From Brachionus koreanus (Eukaryota > Rotifera > Eurotatoria > Ploima > Brachionidae), in NCBI GenBank assembly GCA_016987375.1, contig PJRA01000216.1, forward strand, positions 1,199,456 through 1,217,583: 18,128 bases of DNA. The letters run 5' to 3'. The notes under the pieces were generated by a model, which was not told where the DNA came from, did no database searches, and saw nothing but the letters and a program-made list of their open reading frames with translations. Both the position numbers and the translations under genes were made by a program. Positions 9,830 to 18,128 of this stretch are shown here, piece after piece (the first letter of the stretch is position 1; every line of letters begins with the position of its first letter).

Positions 9830-12800
9830 ATTGCCAAATTCCCGCGTAATGTCCATATAAATTAATGGTCAAGGGACCACCAACTGTCAAAAGTTTGGTT
9901 CCGGTTGGATCATATGAGTGTGAATAGATTGCATGAGAGTTGTCTGTGCCATTCGTGTACGATAAATTTTCGTAATAGGTCTCGTTTCTCATCTGAAATT
10001 TAAAAAATTTTCATTAAAAGTACACAGTTAATAGTTTAAATAGTTTGCTTACAATCCATCCACCAGTGGCTTGAAGGCTCAAGTGGTTTTCTATTTTGCT
10101 TTGGTCGTTGTTTTGAGACAAGAATTTATTTGCTCGAACATCGTAGAATAATATAGTACCGACTCCAGTTCCAATGGAAACTACATTATTTCGAAAATGC
10201 AGACTCCGAACACCTAATAAAAATTTCTCAAAATATTTCAATAAATTGTTTATGATCAATTACCTATATCTTTTTTAATAAATATTGGGTATGTTATTGC
10301 TCTAGCATTATTTGCATCTAGTAGCTGAACGTGAGAAGCTGATCCGACCGCATAAATGGAATAATCGTTGTTAATTGTTAAACAGACATTTTCTTTTAGT
10401 GGAGAAAGCTTTTTGGTATATTTCTTGAAAACAAAATTTTTTTTATAAAAAAAATAAATAAATAATATACAAGTTTTGAGGGATTTTTTTGTTTAAAATT
10501 CTAGGAAATTCTTGCGTCTATTAACGTCTAATCGATGTTTAAAATCTATCTTCTTATTTTGTTAACTAGAAAATATGAGTGCTATTTTAAAATGAATAAT
10601 TGATTACTAATCAAAATATGGAGTTAATAAAAGTTATTTTTATGAACCTTAACTTTCAAAAAAAAAATCCTATAATTTTTAAATTTAAATATTAATTCAG
10701 AAAAAAAAAATTACAACAAAAATTGTATAATTAATACATAATATAATTTATACAATCATTTTTATTTTCTTTTGAAAAATTTTAGGTAATTTTTTAAAAT
10801 ATTTAAAAATTAGAATGGACATTGGCGCACAAAAAAACCAAAAAGAAGTGCACTAAGAGCTCAACCAGTCTATAATAGAAGCTATCGAAAATAATCAAGA
10901 CAATAGTTAAGAATTAGTAAGATCAGATTGTCCAAAACTAAAAATAATTTAATTTCAAAATCGAATATGAATAATAATTTTAAATTAATTTTTAAATTTA
11001 ATCAAAATATTTTAAACAGACTTTAAAAACATATATTTCAAATTTTCTAAATTTTGAATTTGGATTAAATTTTTTAACAAGAAAAAATATTTTTTAGAAT
11101 AGCTTATCAACTTGCATTTATCCAAGAGTTTTATAACATCTTTTTTTTCTCAAAAATATTTTGTTAGGAAATTTTTTAATGGAAAATTGTTAGAGTTTTC
11201 AACAGAATTAAATTACAAAAAATAAATTTTAAAATATTATTATGAACTAAGAAACTTTCATTATTTAGCAAGAAAAAAAGATTTGATTTCGATAAATTGG
11301 CTTTTGACTAAAAAGATTGGTAGAAAACTTTTTATCATATAAGAAAATGAGGCTTTCTAACGGGTGAGTCGGGAATGTTTTGCAAAATTTTCAAATCAGG
11401 AATTAGATATTGTAAGGTTTAACCAAATTTATATGCTAATAAAACGAAATTAAAGCTTATATTACAAATACAACTCAAAAATGGTGCAGGGAACAGTCTG
11501 TTTCTATTGAAGAGAAACTTAAATCTAAAATAATTCAAGTTTAGTTTCAATTTTTTTAAATCAAATAATGTATCACTTGTGTTTTATAGATCTTTAGAAA
11601 GCTTAATTTTATTAACCTTTAGAAAGAATAGCTAAGCAAAAAATTTATGAAGGTTTCCTCAAGTCATTAAGCTAAAAAATTAGCTTAAAAACTATTTGGT
11701 TATGGGCTCAGCTCAATTTTACCCGATAATCAATGAGTGAATCTAATTAAATTCGATTTTAGCCTTGTCCGATTTTCTGATCATATTTAAATCTTGATTT
11801 GAAGATTTTGCAAAACATTATGACTCACTTGTTAGTATTAAATAATAAGTCACTAAATTTCTTTTGATATAAAAAAATTTAAGTATTCTTATAATAATGA
11901 AAATTAAACAAAAGCTTAAATAAACTGTTAAAATTTGCCCAATTTAAAAAAAATAAATTAAAAATAAGCTTTAATACACCATGAATTTTTTTTATCAGAC
12001 AATGATTTTTATGATTTAACTTGGCTATTTCAAGTTACATAAAATTTTTGAATTTTTAGAAAATTTTATATAATTTTGTAACTGAAAAAAAATATTACTT
12101 GTTCAAATCTATTAATGTCAAAATAGTGAAATGCCGAGTTCATTGATATAGCAGCAATTTCATTTCGCTTAGGATTGTACGCCAGAGCTCTAATGCGCTT
12201 GCTTTGTTTACATTTAATAACTTTTGTCGGAGTTTTGTATTTAATCCTTTGCTGTGAATGCTTTGAATTTGGCAAAAGACTAAAACGTCTGCGTTTCAGA
12301 TTTGTTGGTTCGTCATCATACAAATCAGGCTCTTGTTCATCATCCTCATCATCATGATTAGCTTCGCCAAATGAATCAAAAAACGAACTAGAACTATTAT
12401 AAACAAATTCTTCGTCAGTCTCATCTTCTTCTTCCATTTCCTCATTCCTCAAATCAAAATTAGACCCATTTGAATATCGAAACAAATAATCATGAAAATG
12501 AGTTCTTTCACTTTGTTCTTCATCTTCGTCTTCAGTTATGTTCTCATTCAGATCCAATGCATCATCATCGTCATCATCTTGTCTCTCTCTATCATGAACA
12601 AAATTAAAACTGCGTCTTGGCACAAAATTTTCTATATTATAAAAACTAAATCGCTGTGCTGGAGCAAGTGTTCGATTTAGATTAAAAAAATTATGAAAAG
12701 AACTTCTAGGCGGTGTGAACGACTGAAATGGATTGAGTCTAATCGGAATTCGAGAGTTTATGGGCGGACTAGAGGGTGAACTTCGTTTTAGATTTTGCCT

Positions 12801-13472
12801 ATCAACTCGTCCATCCAAGTCAGTGTAGTTCAAAATTTTTGACTTAGAGCAGCTATCTGAATTATCTGACTTGTTCAACGAACAAGATGAATTAATCCTG
12901 TTCGATTTTAAATTGGTAAAATTTTTAGAATCATTTACAGTCCACAGAGCGAGTCGATTGTCACCAGCGCCAGTCACAACATGGTCGTCATCCAGCCAAA
13001 CAATATCAAATATCCAGTATTTGTGAGCATTGAAGCCAACCATTACAGGCTCTAAAGATGGAAGACTGTACACTGCTATATCATTTACATGTTCGGCTCC
13101 TGTGGCCAAGTAACTCTCTGAGGGATTTATGGATATGGAATGAATTCCGCAATGATTTTGAATATTTTTGCTGTTCGGATGGCTTTTGAGCGGATTTTGA
13201 ATTGAATATTTGCCAGTTAATGTATCCAAGATGACCAATTTGTTGCATTTTGTACCCATTATGCATTTTCGCTCATCCAGCCACTGGGCCGTGAATATCT
13301 TATTTATGTTTGAGCTTTTCAAGTCGTATTCATTTTCTCTTAGGGTATGAGGTAGTCGGGACGTAAAATGCTCCGAATTACGGATTTGGTTCGCCGTAAT
13401 TCGTTGTTTGAATGATTTAAGTGTTGTCGAGCCAAATATTTCATGGTCAAAAGCATAGTTTAATATGTTCAT
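9828..13472 (-). CDS. DCAF12: DDB1- and CUL4-associated factor 12 (DCAF12), WD-repeat protein, four exons
   Basis: Exons: 13472-12099, 10423-10264, 10213-10053, 9992-9828. The introns are 1675, 50 and 60 nt (GT-AG), and phases close to give 619 aa (human 453). Family hallmarks appear in order: NKIFTAQWL and GTKCNKL (residues 57-79), CGIHSISINPS (108-118), HKYWIFDIVWL (150-160), RIRALAYNP (436-444), ENVC and SIYAVGSASHV in exon 2, GTGVGTILFYDVRANKF in exon 3 with a YDVR (535-538) of the DDB1-contacting type, and the C-terminal HYAGIWQ. DCAF12 is a substrate receptor of the CRL4 ubiquitin ligase that recognises C-terminal Glu-Glu degrons. Unusually, residues about 181-434 form a low-complexity insertion with Ser-rich and three Asp/Glu-rich blocks (about 298-322, 342-356, 370-388), then a basic KRRR that could act as a nuclear signal. 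The N-terminus is shorter than in vertebrates. An in-frame TAA lies 10 codons upstream of the chosen ATG. Confidence 0.93.
11358..11834. mobile_element. Mariner-type MITE in DCAF12 intron 1
   Basis: Long, imperfect terminal inverted repeats of about 55 bp face each other at 11357-11411 and 11782-11835. Both arms read inward with GTGAGTC, then TGTTTTGCAAAAT, TTCAAATCA and TTA-ATAT, with a handful of mismatches and one single-base indel. TA dinucleotides at 11358-11359 and 11833-11834 fit the target-site duplication of Tc1/mariner elements. The 473-bp interior has no recognisable transposase frame, so this is a non-autonomous element. Its ends share GGGTGAGTC with the terminus at 14101 beside a broken mariner transposase. 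It probably explains part of the unusual length of this intron. Confidence 0.75.
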
Positions 13473-14098
13473 GATTGATTTGCCAAGGAGATCTTTAAAA
13501 AATTATGCCCTAATTTTATTTTGTTGTCTTATTAGAATTTTAATGGTAAATTGTTCTAAAAAAATTAATTTGAAACAAAATTAAATAGTTAATGTAAATA
13601 GAGCTATTTTGTTCTATAATTTCTCTCGCATTTTTTAGCAAAGTAAAACATATGAATTTTGGGAAAAAATTTTTAACGAAATCAAAATAAATGCGTAAAA
13701 TATACAAAATTCAAGTTTGAAAAAATTAACATAATTTTCAATATTTTCATGCTTAAGTCAAAATTTATTTGAATTTTACTTATGTGAATTAGATTAGTTT
13801 TTCAGTTTTGTCTTTAATCAGAAACCATATCCATTCAAAATGTTGAGCTATTTGCACTTTAAAATTTAAATGCATGAATTATTCGAAAAAAGTAAACATT
13901 TTTCTGATAAATAAATTTAGTATAATAAATTTAGTCTTAATTAATTTAGATAGGACTATGTGAAAATTAATTGTTTACAAGTAAATATCAATTTCTACCT
14001 GGTTAAATAGAAACAAAATTTTTAGTTTTTTTTTTAAATTCGGGAAATTTTAAAAATTTTATAAAATTTGAAAAATAATTGATTTATTGGATTATTAT
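13473..14098. other. AT-rich 5' flank of DCAF12
   Basis: No gene recognised. This stretch should hold the DCAF12 promoter and 5' UTR, but no individual element can be named. Confidence 0.45.
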
Positions 14099-14900
14099 TA
14101 GGGTGAGTCAGAAAATTTTTCGTTTTCTTTTTTTACTTTTTTTTATTAATCAATAAAAATAAAGTAAGCAATCTTCAAAATATATATCATTATCACTAGA
14201 AAGCCCAGTTAATTTTTAATAAAAAATTTTAAATCTAGTTATATCGACAAATTAAGTTTTTTTTCCAAATATTAATTAAAATTTTTTTAAGAAATAAAAA
14301 CAAAATGCTTAATTTTTTAAAAGTATTTCATAAAATTTTATTTTTATCAAAAAATATTTAAGTTTCAATTTTTAAAAAATGGGGTCTAAAAGTCCCTTGA
14401 GTTTTCTGGTGTTAAGTTCTATAGCTTTGGTCATGTATCAGCGAGTACAAAATGGATTTTGATTTTTTTCTTGTACCATTCACGGCTTTTGGAGCCAAAA
14501 AAAATCACGACCCCCCTCTTCAACTTTTTCTTGGTAAGTAAAATACCGTTCTCTAAAAGAGACATTGAGCGAAAAAATGATAATCAGAAGATATGGACTT
14601 TATGCTGGATGAGGAAGAATTCGACTCCTTCCAGCCTTTTTATTATTACGAGTGTTTTTCTAGTTATATGAGGTCCGGCATTATCTTGAAGAAACAAACT
14701 TAGCTTTCGGTTCACCAAAGTAGGATATTTTTCTTCATTGATGAAGCGAAGCATGAGGAACAATAAAAACAGAGCATTCTGATTGAAACATGACCTTTTC
14801 TTCCTCTTAAAGCTCGTAACACCACTAAACTTTTTAAACCGATTTTTAATTCTTCTTAGTTTAAGCAGTTTTTTACCTTCAATAGACTCGAGTTACTGCT
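14099..14900 (-). pseudogene. Broken mariner transposase with one terminal repeat
   Basis: On the minus strand the C-terminal half of a mariner transposase can be followed across frame changes. RFINEEKYPTLVNRKL (about 14744-14697) is followed by LFLQDNAGPHITRKTL, carrying the second catalytic Asp in QDNAGPH (about 14691-14671). Then comes SSDYHFF with the third Asp (about 14590-14570), roughly 33 residues on, as in the mariner D,D34D arrangement. Next is VVIFFGSKSREWYKKKI (about 14511-14461), the usual FFASK--EFY--GI end. Stops and frameshifts interrupt it, and the first catalytic Asp and DNA-binding domain are not recognisable. A terminus, TA then GGGTGAGTCAGAAAATTTTT, lies at 14099-14120 on the transposase 3' side. 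The opposite end was not found with confidence; GACTCGAGTTA at 14885-14895 is a weak candidate. Non-functional. Confidence 0.75.
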
Positions 14901-15190
14901 GTTGCTGATAGGCCTTGATTTTAGATTAAAAAAAAATTAATAGCATATTGGATTATATGTTCCAATATTTTTTTAAAAACTGTCAGTGTAGCTAATTTTA
15001 TATCAATAATAATAGATAATAGTTTTTTGGTTAGTAATTATTTTCGTAGCTAATTTTATCTATTAAGTATATCTGTTGTGAACTCTAATGCTTGAAATTC
15101 ATCGACTTGTACCTTTTCATTACGATCATCTTTATATACTTGCTTTGTATTGGTATATTTACAGGACCCATTAAATACCGGTGAACTAAT

Positions 15191-15245
15191 GCTCCTGATT
15201 TGAATATTGAAGCTTTGTATTCGCTTCAATATTCAAATCAAGAGC
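15191..15245. repeat. Near-perfect foldback, 22 paired of 23 positions
   Basis: TGATTTGAATATTGAAGC (15196-15213) and GCTTCAATATTCAAATCA (15223-15240) are exact inverted complements around a 9-nt loop. After one C-A mismatch the stem continues with GCTC (15191-15194) and GAGC (15242-15245). The 55-nt total and 22-bp stem are of pre-miRNA size, but a transposon-derived or chance foldback is equally possible. Confidence 0.8.
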
Positions 15246-15864
15246 TGGAAGGCAAGATTATAAGGTACCCAAATTACGTAATTGCATATATAGTTTCTGT
15301 ACCAATACGGACACTTGTTTAACTACCATTGAGTTTCATTAAACCTTAAATAACGCAAAGCATTTAATTCTTTGACATAATCTTCTAACTTTTATAGAAA
15401 TATCCTTTGCATATTGACTTTGTTTCTGATACTCTACTTTAGTCCATGAAATCATGTAAATTATTTGCTGATTCAAGTTGAGTCTATTTATTTTCATAAT
15501 TAAATTTAATTGATTAAAATTTAATGAATTATTTTATCTACTTTTTTAATAAATTTAACTTCAAATACATTAAAACTTTTTTTTTTCAGTTTTTGATAAA
15601 TTTCAAATGATATATTTTTTGTCATTAGATAAATGTTTTTTCTATAATAATTAAAAATAAATAAAACATTATTGATAGAAGATATTTATTTTTTTATCCA
15701 TAATTTATTGGTCGCTTTTATTTAAGATTTTTGGTCTTGCACGTTTAAGTTTCTCAAAGATGTTTTTTTAGACATTATTATTATTACTTAATTAAATTTA
15801 AGTACCATGGAAAAATTTAAATATGATCTGATAAAAAAAAATAAAAGGAAAATTACAATTTATA

Positions 15865-15910
15865 TCGAATATCATCATATAACGTGATTACCATATATGA
15901 TGATATTCGA
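15865..15910. repeat. Perfect 17-bp foldback
   Basis: TCGAATATCATCATATA (15865-15881) is exactly complementary to TATATGATGATATTCGA (15894-15910) around the 12-nt loop ACGTGATTACCA. It lies about 210 bp past the KTI12 stop codon. Confidence 0.8.
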
Positions 15911-16114
15911 CAAGGATAATTAGTAAATTTTCACCCCAAAACCGGGATGTCAATAATAAATATTTTTAATCTTAAATCAAAACTTTATAGAAAAATTTCA
16001 TTTTTAAAAAATGCAGAAAAAATATTTTTTGAAAATGCCAGTTATTAGAGATTAAAATAATATCCGAATTTTGAGTGATACTAAATGAAATTTTTTTTTG
16101 TTTTTTTTTTTAAT

Positions 16115-16120
16115 TTTATT
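16115..16120 (-). promoter_or_regulatory. Polyadenylation signal AATAAA of KTI12
   Basis: The AATAAA on the minus strand follows the TAG stop (16123-16121) with no spacer at all, so the 3' UTR would consist almost only of the signal and cleavage region. Confidence 0.6.
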
Positions 16121-17403
16121 CTATAAAATAAGATTATTAATGTACTCAACAAACATATTTGAGACTTTTGAGGCGTCAGAAGGTGGATGCATTTTTACAT
16201 AAGTCAAAAACTGTTGTCTCCATCTACGAAGTTCAGCTAGGTTAACAGGTCGAATTAACTTAATCTTAAAATAAATTATCAAACACATTTGACTTGGTAA
16301 AAATTTCTAGTTTACTTTTTCTGATGCACCTGGAACTGATATTTCATTACTAGCTAATTGATTATTTTGTAAAGATAGTATATGCTTAAGAAATTTTTAT
16401 TAAAAGTCACTAAAGTTTTTCTTAAAATCCAAATCTTACTGTTAAAATTTCTTGAGTTGTTTTATCAATATCATGTAAAAATGTTGTATCTGACAATGGT
16501 TTCTTAAAAAAAGTAATTCAAATTTTACATCTAAACAAAAAAATATTTTTTACATTTAAAGTGCTTTTGTTGGGCGGAGGCGCTTGCTTGTTAAATAAAG
16601 TATTTGCGATGTCTTCTAATGGCAATTCTTCACCAGAATTAATTACATATAGGGTCGAATCCCATCTATTTTTTGACTCTGGTGGTTCAAATCTCATATT
16701 CAAAGCTTGCAAACTTCAGAAAAAACAATAATCTTAATTTTTGAAAAGAAAAACAAATACACTTCATCTCTATATTGATCATCAGAACTTTTCTTTTTGT
16801 TCATATCTTGACATTCTTCTAATGTTCTATTTGGAAAGATCTAAAATAATTTTATATTTTTCAGTAAAACTAAAATAATAAAAGATAAATGAAAGTGATT
16901 GAAAAATTTACCACACACTGAGGAGTCTGATAGAGTTTAGATATACAAAATAGTTCATATCTGTATCCTTTTATGTAATTTAAATAATCTAAAATAACCA
17001 CGTCTTCTTTAGACATAAATTTCTGAACCTCGGATTTTAGATTTCCTCTCAATTCTTTTTCATGATTAGAGTCTATAAAGAATACAATAATTACAAATCA
17101 ATATTAAAAAAATCATCTTTACGAAATAACTATTTATTTACTATTTGTAATCAAACTCAAATAAAAATTAATAAAAAAAATTTTAATAAATAAAAAACTA
17201 TTTGGTTAGATGATCATAATTAAAAATAACAATAATTTAATTTTTTTTAATTTACCTAGATAGACTGAGTTTTTGTCCTTCATGAATGGATTCTCGTTCA
17301 GAATCACAACATTTTTATTTATTGATCGCAGATAATCAGCCAATTTATTTGTGTAGAAAGTCTTGCCACTACTAGGCAAACCACACATCATCACAAAGGG
17401 CAT
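16121..17403 (-). CDS. KTI12: Kti12-family protein (Elongator-associated, P-loop), seven exons
   Basis: Exons: 17403-17256, 17072-16912, 16840-16761, 16713-16554, 16502-16440, 16384-16316, 16264-16121. Introns are 183, 71, 47, 51, 55 and 51 nt, all GT-AG, and phases close to give 274 aa (human 354). MPFVMMCGLPSSGKT fixes the start and contains Walker A (G8 to T15). DVVILDYLNYIKGYRYEL (73-90) is the strongly conserved Walker B-like segment. ALNMRFEPPESKNRWD (133-148), the PPP near 175-177 and KPLSDTTFLHDID (184 onward) are family signatures. The C-terminal IRPVNLAELRRWRQQF and YVKMHP match the end of animal homologues. Kti12 binds Elongator and tRNA and is needed for wobble-uridine modification (mcm5U/ncm5U). 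The variable loop between residues 104 and 130 is short compared with vertebrates. The protein looks complete. Confidence 0.94.
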
Positions 17404-17845
17404 TTTTCTGAAAATTTGTAAAAAAATTAATTCTTATATTTAAAGATGCAAATTGGTGAGAAAGAGAGGTATTTTTTTTATTAATAAATTCTTATAATTT
17501 CTTTTTTTTATGTTTGTATTAATTCTAGAAGCACTGGTGACTTCATTTTTACATATCAAAGCATGAACTAAATAAAAGCTTTTTGTTTGTTTTTTTCGAA
17601 AATTAACAAAATTAATTTTTTTTTTTCAAATATTTTATTTTAAAGTAAATCGACTAATATAATAAAAAGCACCAGGAGATGTCATTATGACATCTATTAA
17701 GAATCAAACTAACTGTTTTGTATTTATTAAAAAATTCTGTTTTAACTATAAAAAATTAAGTCTTTTTTAGACCTTTTAATTATAAATTATTCATCCAATT
17801 ATTCAATATATAAATTATTCAATTATTCAATTAGTCATGAAATAA
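17404..17845. other. AT-rich 5' flank of KTI12
   Basis: No gene recognised. It contains a 9-bp palindrome with a one-base centre (AGATGTCAT at 17677-17685, ATGACATCT at 17687-17695). Repeated ATTATTCAA-like units at about 17787-17832 abut the retrotransposon fragment. Confidence 0.45.
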
Positions 17846-18128
17846 ATGAATGCGTTGGAAAAGGTGCAAGAAAGGGCAACAAAAATACCGTTGTCTGTAA
17901 GAAATATGCCGTATGAAATGAGGCTGACAAAGCTGAGTGAAAGAAGAGTGAGAGAGGACCTGATTGAAATGTACAAATTAGTGAATGGAATAGAAAAGAT
18001 AAGCTTGGTCAAGAATCTAGTGAATAAATCAGAAAACAAGGGACCAGCCGGGGCGTTAAGAGGAAATAGCATCAGAGTCCAGAGAGAAAGTTTCCCAGCT
18101 CAAATTAGAAATGATTTTGCGGCTGCAG
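17846..18128 (+). mobile_element. 5'-truncated non-LTR retrotransposon, reverse transcriptase C-terminus
   Basis: An open frame of 94 codons runs off the right edge. It reads NALEKVQERATKIPLSVRNM then PYEMRLTKLSERRVREDLIE, MYKLVNG, and later ALRGNSIRVQRESF. This follows the C-terminal region typical of Jockey/CR1-like reverse transcriptases (LEKVQRRATKL, PYEERLKKLGL, RGDLIEVYKI, RGHSLKL). It is clearly richer in G than the surrounding DNA, and its G-rich sense strand changes abruptly to A/T sequence at about 17840, with an in-frame TAA at 17843-17845. The catalytic palm is missing, as expected for a 5'-truncated insertion. Coding appears undamaged within the window, so it may be fairly recent. 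Confidence 0.75.

Larger units (their letters stand above)
14901..16114. other. AT-rich spacer between mariner remnant and KTI12
   Basis: No intact gene. It contains a 14-nt direct repeat GTAGCTAATTTTAT (14988-15001 and 15046-15059) and two strong foldbacks listed separately. A minus-strand open stretch of about 60 codons (15238-15059) has mixed composition but no start codon and no recognised family. Confidence 0.5.

Noticed and set aside
12175..12680. Plus-strand open frames of 60 and 62 codons
   Set aside because: They are the reverse side of the acidic DCAF12 insertion, where Asp/Glu codons read as Ser/Val/Phe.
13081..13266. 61-codon minus-strand frame overlapping DCAF12
   Set aside because: Out-of-frame shadow within DCAF12 exon 1.
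14459..14671. 70-codon plus-strand open frame
   Set aside because: Antisense shadow of the mariner transposase remnant.
17827..18072. 81-codon minus-strand open frame
   Set aside because: Antisense of the plus-strand retrotransposon C-terminus, which has a recognisable family pattern.
1..18128. CRISPR array, operon or bacterial defence system
   Set aside because: Spliced genes, a nuclear-type tRNA gene without CCA and mariner/LINE debris show animal DNA; no regularly spaced repeats were seen.

Overview
This is a eukaryotic, metazoan window. It is very AT-rich, with long low-complexity A/T spacers. Four protein-coding genes are supported, all on the minus strand, and three of them are split by GT-AG introns. 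Most introns are 47-71 nt; the exceptions are 145, 183 and about 1675 nt. AT-rich DNA, roughly 50-nt introns, a peptide-receptor-like GPCR and mariner plus non-LTR retroelement debris suggest a small invertebrate such as a rotifer or flatworm. That placement is inference; nothing here proves the species.

Layout. 1-640: AT-rich, nothing recognised. 640-1650: decayed non-LTR reverse transcriptase pieces on the minus strand, bracketed by a diverged direct repeat. 1812-1883: an intact tRNA-Glu(UUC) gene on the plus strand. 2477-4045: an intronless rhodopsin-like GPCR. 4046-7220: a 3.2-kb spacer with no recognised gene. 7232-8331: GPN3 (four exons, 283 aa). 8332-9827: spacer carrying a stem-loop that recurs at the end of the next gene. 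9828-13472: DCAF12 (four exons, 619 aa), whose long first intron holds a mariner-type MITE with about 55-bp inverted ends. 14099-14900: a broken mariner transposase with one recognisable terminal repeat. 14900-16110: spacer with two near-perfect foldbacks. 16121-17403: KTI12 (seven exons, 274 aa). 17846-18128: the C-terminal end of another non-LTR reverse transcriptase on the plus strand, running off the window.

The genes do not form an operon-like unit. GPN3 (RNA polymerase assembly/import), DCAF12 (CRL4 ubiquitin-ligase receptor), KTI12 (Elongator-dependent tRNA wobble modification) and the GPCR are unrelated housekeeping or signalling genes. One functional coincidence is that tRNA-Glu(UUC) is a classic substrate of the Elongator pathway that KTI12 serves. 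I rebuilt the exon structures of GPN3, DCAF12 and KTI12 by hand from splice sites, reading frame and family resemblance; all phases close. The most interesting unexplained signals are the twin stem-loops at the DCAF12 3' end, the MITE/mariner pair sharing terminal repeats, and the two foldbacks between DCAF12 and KTI12.
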